DNA of 64,000 bases, taken from Bacteroidia bacterium (GTDB taxonomy: Bacteria; Bacteroidota; Bacteroidia; UKL13-3). Below the pieces are notes generated by a model. The model saw only the letters and a list, made by a program, of their open reading frames with translations, had not been told where the DNA came from and did not search any database. A program made the translations under genes and the position numbers. The stretch spans positions 118,142 to 182,141 of the forward strand of contig JAIOYZ010000004.1 of assembly GCA_021740845.1 (NCBI GenBank). Reading direction: 5' to 3'. Shown here one piece after another: positions 53,988-62,548 of this stretch (position 1 is its first letter; each line of letters opens with the position of its first letter).

Positions 53988-56355
53988 TCTGTTCTTGTTA
54001 GTTTGGCCACCAAAACAAACCAATAGTTGTGGCTTTTATATTCTGCAAGAAGAGTACAGATTTTGGTCGTTTGATCCAAGTAATAATGCTGTTGCAGGCA
54101 TGCATCCATTTTTCTATTCTATGGAATTATACCATAATGGATTTGATATAGAAAACCGCTTTTATGTGAATGAAATAAATACAAATTCAATCGATGAATA
54201 CGAGCAAAATATGGATCAATGGTTAAAATATATTTATAAGGTTGATCCAAACGCAAAGGTAATTAAGGATGATATTTATGAAGTATTGTATGAAATTAAT
54301 CCCATTGATTATTTTGCAATTTTGGATGGGTTAAAAAAGGAAAATTCCTTTGTTGAATTTGCCTCAAAATATCCTTCTGTTTTGGAGTATCTCAGTTATG
54401 CTAAAAAATCAGAATACCAAAGTAACTATAAGGATGGATGGATTTGTGAATCTTGCCCAGAATTGGTTTCTCCAGGAAATTTTAAACCAGGAGATAGATA
54501 TTTTTCCAATTACAATGTAAATCCAGATCCAAATAATGGAATGGAGTTAATTGAAAATGGATTGAAATATTTAACAAAAGAGAAAGATAAATTTCTTCAA
54601 GAAAGATTTGCGTTTCAAATTGTTCGTTTAGCTTATTATAATTTAGATTCCTTGAATTTAAATGAAGCTTATTTGAAATATTTAGAACCTTTAACCGATC
54701 AAAATTGGTTAAAGGGTGCTGCCAATATGTACCATGTTTTAAATCTTACGGGTCCAAAAAGAAATTTAGGATTAGCCAGAATTTTTGATGCTTGTCCTGA
54801 TAAAAGATATCGCTGCCAGCAGTTGTTTCAAAATGATTTATTTGATGAAACAGTAGAATTAGCCAATAATAATCATGAAAGAATGTTGTTGGAAGTTATT
54901 CATTCAATTAGTAATCCAAATGAGCAACTTCAAATCATTAAGAAAATTGGTCGGTTTGAACCAAATAGTAAGTACCTGCCAGCATTGTGGGTGCGCGAAA
55001 TAAATAAGTTGGAAGACTGGATTTTAGGTCCTCTTTATTCTGATTTTGGTTCTACGAAAAATGATCATATGAGGTATGAATCTGAAATTAGAAATGCTGT
55101 TCAAAGTCAATTGACGAAAGATAAAAAATATGCTCTGGAAGTAGCCCAATACCTTGAAAATTCTAATTCGCTAGTAAGTTCTTCCTCAAAATCTTTTCAT
55201 CATTTGTGCTTGGGTTATTTGTATTTTATTTTAAAAGATTTGAATAAGGCAGAAGAAAATTATTCTAAGGTTATTCCAAATGAATTGGATGAAATTGGCA
55301 AGGTGCAATTCAGTTTGAACCAATTTATGCTTCACCTTTCTCAAACTCAAAAAGTTACCCCTCAACTCGAAAGTGATTTAGCTAACTGCCTACAACTTTT
55401 GGTTCAAACCGAAACCAAATACCCACAACGTAAAATGATGAAATTCCAGTTGATAAATTTTGCTGCAAAAGAATTTTTTGATAGGGGAGAACGAGCTAAA
55501 GGGTTGCTTTTATTTGGTTTTTCAGCAAAACCATATGCTAGCCATTCTTTATTAGGAATTGGAAATATGTATACCCAAATTTATTCTTTGGCTGAACCAA
55601 AGGACATAGATGAAATGCTATTTGTTTTAAGTAAAAGAAATCCAAATTCATTGGAGAAATATATTCAAACCCATAAAGTATATTCTTATACGTATGATTA
55701 TGGTGATAACATGGAATTCATAAACAAGAATAAATTGCTTGATCTAAAAAGTATGCTTTTGGTTCAAACAGATAAATTGCTTGAAGCCCACGCTGCTGTA
55801 AATAAAATTGATACTGCCTATTGGAGCAATGAAGTGTATAGTTTATTTAAAAACGACAATCCATTTTTAATCAATCCGTGGAATGGTCATGCTCCTATGA
55901 ACGAAAGGAAGCTGGTTTATAATAAAGCCACTTTCCTAAAAGAATTAATAGAATTAAAGCAAAAAGCTGCCTTGGCTCAAGGTGAACAAAAAGCCAAATT
56001 GAACCTGAAAATTGCGAATGCTTATTATAGCATGTCGTATATGGGCAAGTATTGGATTATGCAGAAAAATTATCAAGGTGGTTCTGAACCCGACGAAGAT
56101 AAAACTGATGTAAATCCAGAATATTATTCAGCTGCAAGAGCAAAATATTATTACCACCAAGTGCTAAATTCTACTAAAGACCCCCAATTAATAGGTATGG
56201 TGGTTTATATCTTGCAAGTTGCATTTTCGCCCAACTCTTCAGAAATTGCTCAAAATAAGTCATATCTGAAAAAGAAATCTGGAGCTTTAGATATTTATGA
56301 ACAATTAAGCGGAAACTGCGCATTGTTCTATGAAATGGCTGAAAGATATAATTAA
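53950..56355 (+). CDS. Large secreted helical-repeat protein of unknown function
   Basis: This 801-residue protein has a signal peptide (ALLLFFISLFLLVWPPKQ) followed by TNSCGFYILQEEYRFWSFDP. The Cys at residue 27 could be a lipidation site, but the TNSC box is poor. The rest is helical and repeat-like, with TPR/Sel1-like character (LCLGYLYFILKDLNKAEENYSKVIP, AYYSMSYMGKYWIMQKNYQGG). Aromatic residues are frequent. It carries two exact copies of the iterated motif (54953, 55401). It overlaps the previous gene by 38 bases; I recognise no family. The pair is probably an envelope-associated two-protein system; this is inference. Confidence 0.78.
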   Translation: MTKLKALLLFFISLFLLVWPPKQTNSCGFYILQEEYRFWSFDPSNNAVAGMHPFFYSMELYHNGFDIENRFYVNEINTNSIDEYEQNMDQWLKYIYKVDPNAKVIKDDIYEVLYEINPIDYFAILDGLKKENSFVEFASKYPSVLEYLSYAKKSEYQSNYKDGWICESCPELVSPGNFKPGDRYFSNYNVNPDPNNGMELIENGLKYLTKEKDKFLQERFAFQIVRLAYYNLDSLNLNEAYLKYLEPLTDQNWLKGAANMYHVLNLTGPKRNLGLARIFDACPDKRYRCQQLFQNDLFDETVELANNNHERMLLEVIHSISNPNEQLQIIKKIGRFEPNSKYLPALWVREINKLEDWILGPLYSDFGSTKNDHMRYESEIRNAVQSQLTKDKKYALEVAQYLENSNSLVSSSSKSFHHLCLGYLYFILKDLNKAEENYSKVIPNELDEIGKVQFSLNQFMLHLSQTQKVTPQLESDLANCLQLLVQTETKYPQRKMMKFQLINFAAKEFFDRGERAKGLLLFGFSAKPYASHSLLGIGNMYTQIYSLAEPKDIDEMLFVLSKRNPNSLEKYIQTHKVYSYTYDYGDNMEFINKNKLLDLKSMLLVQTDKLLEAHAAVNKIDTAYWSNEVYSLFKNDNPFLINPWNGHAPMNERKLVYNKATFLKELIELKQKAALAQGEQKAKLNLKIANAYYSMSYMGKYWIMQKNYQGGSEPDEDKTDVNPEYYSAARAKYYYHQVLNSTKDPQLIGMVVYILQVAFSPNSSEIAQNKSYLKKKSGALDIYEQLSGNCALFYEMAERYN

Positions 56356-56378
56356 TTTGAAGTACAAAGCTTAAGGAA

Positions 56379-56582
56379 AAGCTATTAGCCATTAGCTCTT
56401 AGCCATTGGCCTTTTTTAAAACAAAAATTGAAATAAATAAACCACAAATTTAATTAGCCAAAGATCAACAACTCATCCTAAACTAAAGCTCCGGCTGACA
56501 AAGCCAACCCAAAACTTTAAACTTTAAACTTAAAACTTAACACTTTAAACTTAACACTTTAAACTTAACACTCAAAACTCCA
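56379..56582. repeat. Low-complexity simple repeats before the M3 peptidase gene
   Basis: The first part (56379-56411) has short repeats of TTAGC: AGCTATTAGCCATTAGC then TCTTAGCCATTGG. The second part (56515-56575) is a run of variants of CTTTAAACTTAA and ACTTAACA, including two ACTTAACACTTTAA copies. Neither shows a strong hairpin. A similar TAGCTAA run exists at 11187. No gene lies here. Confidence 0.6.
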
Positions 56583-56587
56583 TTCAT

Positions 56588-58285
56588 ATGCTAACCATAA
56601 TCCATCACAAATTCTTAGCCGACAAGTTAAAAATAACTTCTTGGGAAATACTTGAACCCTATTTTACACAATTACTTAATCGTGAGATAAACTCCAAACA
56701 AGAATTGGAGCTTTGGTTAAAACACCGCAGCGAGCTAGAAGCTTTTGTGAGTGAAGATTTAGCTTGGCGTTATGTTAAAATGACTTGCGATACAACTAAT
56801 AAAGCATTAGAAGAATCGTACTTGTTTTTTGTTAGCGAAATTGAACCAAAGATTTCTCCTTTCAACGATGCTTTAAATAAGAAATTAGTTGCTTGCCCTT
56901 TCCTTACTGAATTGGATCAAGACAAATACTTTATTTATTTGAGAGGTTTGAAAAAAGAGATTGAATTGTTTAGAGAAGAGAACATTCCAATTTATGCTAA
57001 AATAGCTGCAGAATCTCAAAAATATGGCACCATAATGGGTGCTATGAGTGTGGAAATGGAAGGTAAAGAACTTACACTTCAACAAGCAGCAAACTATCTC
57101 AAAAATCCAAATAGAACATTGCGCGAAGAGGCTTTTCGTAAAATAAATGAAAAGCGAGCTGCACATACAGAAGAGTTAGATTCTTTGTTTGATGAGCTTA
57201 TTTCTTTGCGCCACCAATTGGCTATTAATGCGGGTTTTGAAAACTACAGAGATTATATGTTTGCTGCCATGGGTCGTTTTGATTATACCCCAGCAGATTG
57301 TTCTAATTTTCATGAAGCAATACAAAAGCAAGTATTGCCTTTGGTAAAAGTTTTTAATGAGAAAAGAAAAGCAGATTTAGGCCATGATCTTCGCCCTTGG
57401 GATATGGAAGTGGATGTTGCCAATCGCCCCGGTTTGGAGCCTTTCACCAGTGGTGCAGATTTGCTAGAGAAAACCATAAAATGCTTTGCCAAGGTGGATG
57501 ATTATTTTGCTTATTGCATCAAAACAATGGACGATATGAATCGTTTGGATTTGGAGAGCAGAAAAGGAAAAGCACCGGGTGGATATAATTATCCAATGGC
57601 AGAAACTAGTGTTCCTTTTATTTTTATGAACGCTGCCAGCAGTACTCGCGATGTAGAAACTATGGTTCATGAGGGTGGCCATGCAGTTCATTCTTTTTTA
57701 TCCAAAGATTTGGAATTAGCTGCCTTTAAAAATTGCCCAAGTGAAGTTGCCGAATTGGCAAGTATGAGCATGGAATTGATAAGTTATGATGGTCAAGATG
57801 AGTTTTATCCAAACCCAGAAGATTTTAAAAGGGCAAAAGATGAACATTTAGAAGGCATTATTAAAATTTTACCTTGGATAGCAACTATCGATAAATTTCA
57901 ACATTGGATTTATACCCACCCAACACACACACGTGAAGAAAGAAAAGCTTATTGGGCGCAATTAAGCAAAGATTTTGGAACAGGAATGGTAAATTGGGAA
58001 GGCCTAGAAATGTATCAAGCTTATACTTGGCAACGTCAATTGCATTTGTATGAAGTTCCTTTCTATTACATTGAATATGGCATGGCTCAATTAGGTGCTT
58101 TATCTGTTTGGCGCAACTTTTTAAACAATAAAACCAAAGCCATTGAGCAATACAAAAAAGCTTTGAGTTTAGGCTATACAAAAACCATAGGCGAGATATA
58201 TGAAACAGCTGGAATCAAATTTGATTTCTCCGAAAATTATATCAAAGATTTAATGGACTTTGTTTCTGCTGAATTAAAAAAATAA
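56588..58285 (+). CDS. M3 family oligoendopeptidase (PepF-like)
   Basis: This 565-residue cytosolic zinc metallopeptidase cuts oligopeptides. The zinc motif is VETMVHEGGHAVHSFL (HExxH with two His and Glu), followed downstream by the third ligand region EVAELASMSMELISYDG. Other family segments are AMSVEMEGKELTLQQAANYL, NRTLREEAFRKIN and QAYTWQRQLHLYEVPFYYIEYGMAQLGALSVW. It is slightly shorter than classical PepF (about 600). It stands alone on the plus strand, and a motif copy (58311) lies before the next gene. Confidence 0.93.
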   Translation: MLTIIHHKFLADKLKITSWEILEPYFTQLLNREINSKQELELWLKHRSELEAFVSEDLAWRYVKMTCDTTNKALEESYLFFVSEIEPKISPFNDALNKKLVACPFLTELDQDKYFIYLRGLKKEIELFREENIPIYAKIAAESQKYGTIMGAMSVEMEGKELTLQQAANYLKNPNRTLREEAFRKINEKRAAHTEELDSLFDELISLRHQLAINAGFENYRDYMFAAMGRFDYTPADCSNFHEAIQKQVLPLVKVFNEKRKADLGHDLRPWDMEVDVANRPGLEPFTSGADLLEKTIKCFAKVDDYFAYCIKTMDDMNRLDLESRKGKAPGGYNYPMAETSVPFIFMNAASSTRDVETMVHEGGHAVHSFLSKDLELAAFKNCPSEVAELASMSMELISYDGQDEFYPNPEDFKRAKDEHLEGIIKILPWIATIDKFQHWIYTHPTHTREERKAYWAQLSKDFGTGMVNWEGLEMYQAYTWQRQLHLYEVPFYYIEYGMAQLGALSVWRNFLNNKTKAIEQYKKALSLGYTKTIGEIYETAGIKFDFSENYIKDLMDFVSAELKK

Positions 58286-58331
58286 CTCTAACCAATATTT
58301 GGTTCAAACCGAAAAACTAACATAACAAGGA

Positions 58332-58940
58332 ATGAAGATTTTTTGCATAGGTAGAAATTATAGCGAGCACGCAAAAGAATTAGGAAACGCAGTGCCTGAA
58401 AACCCTGTTGTTTTCTCTAAACCCGATACAGCTTTACTAAAAAATGGGGAGCCTTTTTATTTGCCTAGTTTTAGTAACGATGTTCACCACGAGGTGGAAT
58501 TGGTTATTAAAATTAGCAAAGTGGGCAAAAATATTCAGGAGAAATTTGCAAGAAATTATTTCAATGAAATTGGCTTGGGAGTTGACTTTACAGCTCGCGA
58601 TTTACAAACTCAGCTAAAATCAAAAGGACTACCATGGGAATTGGCAAAAGGATTTGATGGTTCCGCTCCAATAGGGGAGTTTTGGAATGTAGAGGGTTCC
58701 GGTTTGAACCAAATTGAGTTTTCGTTAACAAAAAACGGAACCTTGGTTCAAGCCGGAAATACCAAAGACATGATTTTTTCTTTTGAGAAAATTGTGAGTT
58801 TTATTTCACATTATTTTACACTAAAAGTTGGTGATCTAATATACACCGGAACACCTGCTGGTGTTGGTCCTGTGGTAATTGGCGATGTATTGGAAGGCTT
58901 TGTTGGGGACAAATCCTTATTGCGTTTTGAAGTGAAGTAG
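58332..58940 (+). CDS. Fumarylacetoacetate hydrolase family protein
   Basis: This 202-residue member of the FAH superfamily includes acylpyruvases and oxaloacetate tautomerases/decarboxylases. Seen are FCIGRNYSEHAKELGNAVPENPVVFSKPDTAL, HHEVELVIKI (metal Glu-x-Glu), GLGVDFTARDLQTQLKSKGLPWELAKGFDGSAPIGEF and GDLIYTGTPAGVGPV. The short length corresponds to the catalytic domain alone, close to FAHD1 (acylpyruvase). The precise substrate is not decided. A copy of the iterated motif at 58701 encodes GLNQ. Confidence 0.92.
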   Translation: MKIFCIGRNYSEHAKELGNAVPENPVVFSKPDTALLKNGEPFYLPSFSNDVHHEVELVIKISKVGKNIQEKFARNYFNEIGLGVDFTARDLQTQLKSKGLPWELAKGFDGSAPIGEFWNVEGSGLNQIEFSLTKNGTLVQAGNTKDMIFSFEKIVSFISHYFTLKVGDLIYTGTPAGVGPVVIGDVLEGFVGDKSLLRFEVK

Positions 58941-58968
58941 GTTACCTTTAAGACTTCAATACGTTTTC

Positions 58969-60756
58969 ATGAGGGTAATTTCATTCGTTCGTCTGCTTCT
59001 TTTTGTTCCATTATTTTTTGTTGGTTTGATGGCTTCTGCCCAAAAATACCCGCAAAATTATTTTCGCTATCCACTCGATTCACTTCCTAATTTGGCCAGC
59101 CCTTTTGGTGGTTTAAGACCGAATCATTTTCATAGTGGAATAGATTTGAGAACGAATGGAAAGGAAGGTCTTCCCGTTTATGCCGCCGCCGATGGAATGA
59201 TTTCTAGAATTAAGGTTCAAAGAGGTGGTTATGGAAGAGCAATATATATTGATCATCCCAATGGATACACCACTGTTTACGGGCATTTACAGCAATATAA
59301 AGGACCCGTTGCGCAATGGATTCATCAATACCAATACATCAACGAATCTTTTGAATTTGATAAGATTTTTCTAAAACCTTTCCTTGCCGTAAAAAAGGGA
59401 GATACTATCGGTTTAAGTGGAAATAGTGGAGGAAGTTCTGGTCCTCATTTGCATTATGAAATAAGAAATACGCATACCGAAAATATTGTCAATCCTGGCC
59501 TTTTGGGTTTAATTCCTTTTGATACTTTAGACCCCGCTATTGAGCAAGTTTTAATTTATAAATTTGTTACAGAAGGTTTGATTCTAAAGAAGAAAATTGT
59601 TCCCAATTCTAAAAATTGCCAATTGATAGATAGCTTTTGGGTAATGAAAGATACCTTGTTTTTAGATGCAGATACCTATGGTTTTGGAATGGAAACCTAC
59701 GATTTTATACATAATTCCAAAGACCACAAAGATGTATTTACGTATTCATTACTTCAAAATAATAAATTGGTATTTCGTCACATGCTAGACAATTTTGCTT
59801 TCTCAGAAAGTAAATATATCAATGCGCATTTAGATTTTCCATATTATAAAATAAACCAAACGCGCATTCAAAAGTGTTTTGTAGACGATGGTAATGAATT
59901 TAGCACTTATACATTTGATAAACGTAGGGGTAAGGTTCGTTTTGAACCAAATGAAAATGGTGAATTACTATTTCAATCCAGCGATATAAGCGGGAATACT
60001 TGTTACTTGAAAATCCCGTATCAAATTACTTCGGTTCAACCCGATTTAGATAAAATTGTATACAAGAATAGTATTTTGGGGAAACCTGCCATTTACCCTG
60101 GAAAAGTTACACATATTAGCAGGCCAGGGTTAGATATAAAGATGAAACCTAAGTCTGTTTACGATACGGTTTATTACGATATTGAAATCAATCCAACTAA
60201 GAAAGGAACTTTGTCTCCCGAGTATGCCTTTCATACTTCAAATGTGCCCATTCATGCAGCATTTGATATTGCAATCAAAGTAGATTCTATTCCAGATTAT
60301 TTGAAGAGCAAATTGCTTTTGGCTTATTCTAATTCTAAATCAAATTATCTAAGTAGCGCTGGTGGAACATATAGTAATGGTTGGGTTCGCGGAACAGGTA
60401 GCAACTTTGGAGATTATTCTGTTGTATTGGATTCCATTGCTCCAACTATCAAGAAAATGCGCTTCAAGAATGATGACGATGCTTCCGACTCGCTCCGTTT
60501 TGATTTTGAGATAAAGGATAATTTTTCTGGAATCAAATCTGTAACTGGATACATCAATGGCACATGGATTTTGTTGGATTATGATCCTAAAAACAACCAA
60601 GTTACATACCGTTTTGATGAAGTCTATTATTCTGAATCTGATAAATTAAAAGCAAGTGCAGAAGGACTTGTACCTTCCTTTTTAGTTTTAAAATTAAAGG
60701 TAGAAGATTACAGAGGAAATAAGAATGAAAAGGAATTTGAAATTCCATTGAGGTAA
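58969..60756 (+). CDS. Secreted M23 family peptidase (LytM-like)
   Basis: This 595-residue protein has a signal peptide (LLLFVPLFFVGLMASAQ). An M23 zinc endopeptidase domain lies at about residues 55-165: NHFHSGIDLRTNGKEGLPVYAAADG (HxxxD), IYIDHPNGYTTVYGHL, and GNSGGSSGPHLHYEIRN (HxH). A long C-terminal region of about 420 residues is beta-rich and family-specific in Bacteroidota, ending with LKASAEGLVPSFLVLKLKVED. All zinc-site residues are present, so it should cut peptidoglycan cross-bridges or other Gly-rich peptides in the periplasm. It is 28 bp after the FAH-like gene. Confidence 0.93.
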   Translation: MRVISFVRLLLFVPLFFVGLMASAQKYPQNYFRYPLDSLPNLASPFGGLRPNHFHSGIDLRTNGKEGLPVYAAADGMISRIKVQRGGYGRAIYIDHPNGYTTVYGHLQQYKGPVAQWIHQYQYINESFEFDKIFLKPFLAVKKGDTIGLSGNSGGSSGPHLHYEIRNTHTENIVNPGLLGLIPFDTLDPAIEQVLIYKFVTEGLILKKKIVPNSKNCQLIDSFWVMKDTLFLDADTYGFGMETYDFIHNSKDHKDVFTYSLLQNNKLVFRHMLDNFAFSESKYINAHLDFPYYKINQTRIQKCFVDDGNEFSTYTFDKRRGKVRFEPNENGELLFQSSDISGNTCYLKIPYQITSVQPDLDKIVYKNSILGKPAIYPGKVTHISRPGLDIKMKPKSVYDTVYYDIEINPTKKGTLSPEYAFHTSNVPIHAAFDIAIKVDSIPDYLKSKLLLAYSNSKSNYLSSAGGTYSNGWVRGTGSNFGDYSVVLDSIAPTIKKMRFKNDDDASDSLRFDFEIKDNFSGIKSVTGYINGTWILLDYDPKNNQVTYRFDEVYYSESDKLKASAEGLVPSFLVLKLKVEDYRGNKNEKEFEIPLR

Positions 60757-60798
60757 AACCTTTTGCTAGGTTTCAGGTTTTAATAAATAAAATTAGTC

Positions 60799-61263
60799 AT
60801 GGCAATCACATTAAAAATTGGCGATAAAGCTCCTGCTTTCAAAGCAAAAAACGAATTGGGTGAAATGATTTCACTTGGAGATTTCAAAGGCAAGAAATTG
60901 GTTTTGTACTTTTATCCTAAAGATGATACTCCAGGTTGTACTGCAGAAGCTTGCGATTTAAGAGATAATTACGATCGTTTTCTAGCAAATGGGTACGCTA
61001 TTTTGGGTGTTAGTCCAGATGGGCCAACAAAGCACCAAAAGTTTATCGCCAAACATGAATTGCCGTTTTCCCTTTTGGCAGATGACGACAATGTTGTGGC
61101 AACTGCATATGGAACTTGGGGTGAAAAAAGCATGTATGGCAAAAGATACATGGGAATACTAAGAACAACTTTCATAATCGACGAAAAAGGAAAAATAGAA
61201 AACATCATTGAAAAAGTAGATACAAAAAAGCACTCTACTCAAATCATTCCCACTCATCTGTAA
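60799..61263 (+). CDS. bcp: Thioredoxin-dependent thiol peroxidase (Bcp)
   Basis: This 154-residue peroxiredoxin reduces H2O2 and organic peroxides using thioredoxin. The peroxidatic motif is YFYPKDDTPGCTAEACDLRD, with Cys47 and the resolving Cys52 five residues on, the Bcp alpha class. Other segments are GVSPDGPTKHQKFIAKHELPF and YGKRYMGILRTTFIIDEKGKIE. No signal peptide is seen, so it is cytosolic. It is 42 bp after the M23 gene on the same strand and convergent with the GT9 gene, whose stop lies 28 bp away. Confidence 0.95.
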   Translation: MAITLKIGDKAPAFKAKNELGEMISLGDFKGKKLVLYFYPKDDTPGCTAEACDLRDNYDRFLANGYAILGVSPDGPTKHQKFIAKHELPFSLLADDDNVVATAYGTWGEKSMYGKRYMGILRTTFIIDEKGKIENIIEKVDTKKHSTQIIPTHL

Positions 61264-61291
61264 TGACAGGTCTAGACCTGGCCCATTTCCC

Positions 61292-62362
61292 CTAATAATG
61301 CCTCAACACAGCCTCAGCAATCTTAGATGCTGGAAGCTCTTCCATACAGCTCGTGCCATCTAAACAACTTCCACGGTAAAAGCACTTACATGATTTATTT
61401 GGCATCACAATTTCACCTTTTCCAAATAAATCAAATTCATTCGGATTAAAGATATTATTCATCAGAATAATTTTCTTTCCTAACGCCAAAGTAATATGCA
61501 TTCCCATGGTAACTTGGGTAATTACCATATGACAATGGTTTACCAAATTAATGAACTCAAACAAACTATAATATCCTAAATAGCTAGCCCCAGATCTAGC
61601 TTGAATTTCCTTATTTCTCGCATCTTCTGCTTCGCCACCTAATAATAAAATAAATGCATCTGGATTTTGAGTTTTTAATTCTGCAACCAACTCCACCCAT
61701 TTATCTATTGTCCACAAGCGTGTAGTCCAGCGGCCACCACAACCAGTGTTTAATCCAATTATTTTTTTATCAGTTGGCAAATTCCATTGATACCCTTTTT
61801 CAGAATGAGTATCCATTAAATAAGGTTCGCCTTGGTGTTCAAAACCACAGATTTCAAAAATTTCTTGCAAATAACTTTTGGTATTTGCTTTACTTACATC
61901 ATCAAACATGCCTGTAAAAAACTTGTGTTGAGCCAACTCATTTATAGGTTGGATTTCATTGTTTTTTAAAACAAAGCCATATTTTTCTTTTGCGTCAATT
62001 ACCTTTAATAATGCACCTGCTTCTTTTTCCTTGTCTAAATTAATGGCAATATCCCATTCGCTATTTTGGGCATACATCAATGAATTGTGGTCCCATTTCA
62101 AAATTTCATCTATTTGGGAAGAAGGCAGAATGTCTGGTGTCCAGGTTAGCCAAGTAATTTTACAATTTGGGTAAAGTTTTTTAAATTTCACTACCAAGGG
62201 AGTTGTTCTAATTACATCTCCAATAGCACCCAATTTAATAATTAATATTCTTTTTGAAACGGGTGTATAGGCTGAACAATCCGCACAATGAAATCCATTC
62301 TCTTTATGTGGTTTGCAAGGAATATGTCCTTTGAAATGCAAACAGTCTGCTTTGTAAATCAT
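61292..62362 (-). CDS. GT9 (heptosyltransferase-type) glycosyltransferase with Cys-rich ends
   Basis: I prefer ATG 62362 (356 residues, MIYKADCLHFKGHIPCKPHK) over a TTG 25 codons upstream. After a short Cys-rich N-terminus (C, C, then HCADC), the GT-B core reads RILIIKLGAIGDVIRTTPLVVKFKKLYPN, GLNTGCGGRWTTRLWTIDKWVELV, ILLLGGEAEDARNKE and TQVTMGMHITLALGKKIILMNN. This is the layout of LPS heptosyltransferases. The C-terminus again has a Cys cluster (KSCKCFYRGSCLDGTSC). The two clusters may together bind a zinc ion. It likely acts on lipopolysaccharide core or a surface glycan; the donor is unknown. Confidence 0.85.
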   Translation of the reverse strand: MIYKADCLHFKGHIPCKPHKENGFHCADCSAYTPVSKRILIIKLGAIGDVIRTTPLVVKFKKLYPNCKITWLTWTPDILPSSQIDEILKWDHNSLMYAQNSEWDIAINLDKEKEAGALLKVIDAKEKYGFVLKNNEIQPINELAQHKFFTGMFDDVSKANTKSYLQEIFEICGFEHQGEPYLMDTHSEKGYQWNLPTDKKIIGLNTGCGGRWTTRLWTIDKWVELVAELKTQNPDAFILLLGGEAEDARNKEIQARSGASYLGYYSLFEFINLVNHCHMVITQVTMGMHITLALGKKIILMNNIFNPNEFDLFGKGEIVMPNKSCKCFYRGSCLDGTSCMEELPASKIAEAVLRHY

Positions 62363-62481
62363 TTTCTTCTTCAGTTTTGGTTGGGAATATTCCCCAACAT
62401 TTTTGGCAAACCTAAGGTTTATGACCTTAAAAGACAATTACTCGTTAAATTAATATCGTTGGTCGATATGCATTGTACATT

Positions 62482-62494
62482 TTGTCAGTGACAA
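62482..62494. promoter_or_regulatory. Perfect inverted repeat TTGTCA-G-TGACAA upstream of lemA and the GT9 gene
   Basis: A 13-base palindrome with 6-bp arms lies in the 186-bp space between the divergent GT9 (start 62362) and LemA (start 62549) genes. The symmetry suits a dimeric regulator. No known consensus fits exactly. The AT content makes chance possible. Confidence 0.35.
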
Positions 62495-62548
62495 GAGTAA
62501 TTGGTCAGGAATTTGTATCTTGCCATGTCTATAACAAATTTTAAAAAT

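Larger units (their letters stand above)
1650..58710. repeat. Dispersed iterated motif GGTTTGAACC (17 exact copies)
   Basis: The 10-mer GGTTTGAACC or its complement GGTTCAAACC starts at 1650, 1976, 6996, 11539, 12892, 13019, 15160, 20580, 31263, 34013, 34054, 45113, 46373, 54953, 55401, 58311 and 58701. The usual extended form is TTCGGTTTGAACCAA. The core is nearly palindromic: GGTT and AACC arms around a TG/CA centre. A perfectly palindromic relative, GGTTCGAACC, lies at 51320. Near-matches are common (for example at 25001, 27754, 31587, 41917 and 55751). Copies lie in genes on either strand, in different frames (reading RFEP, GLNQ, LVQTE or IGSNL), and in intergenic DNA (1976, 11539, 46373, 58311). 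The coordinates given span the first to last copy; the motif is dispersed, not continuous. Its function is unknown. Confidence 0.85.
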
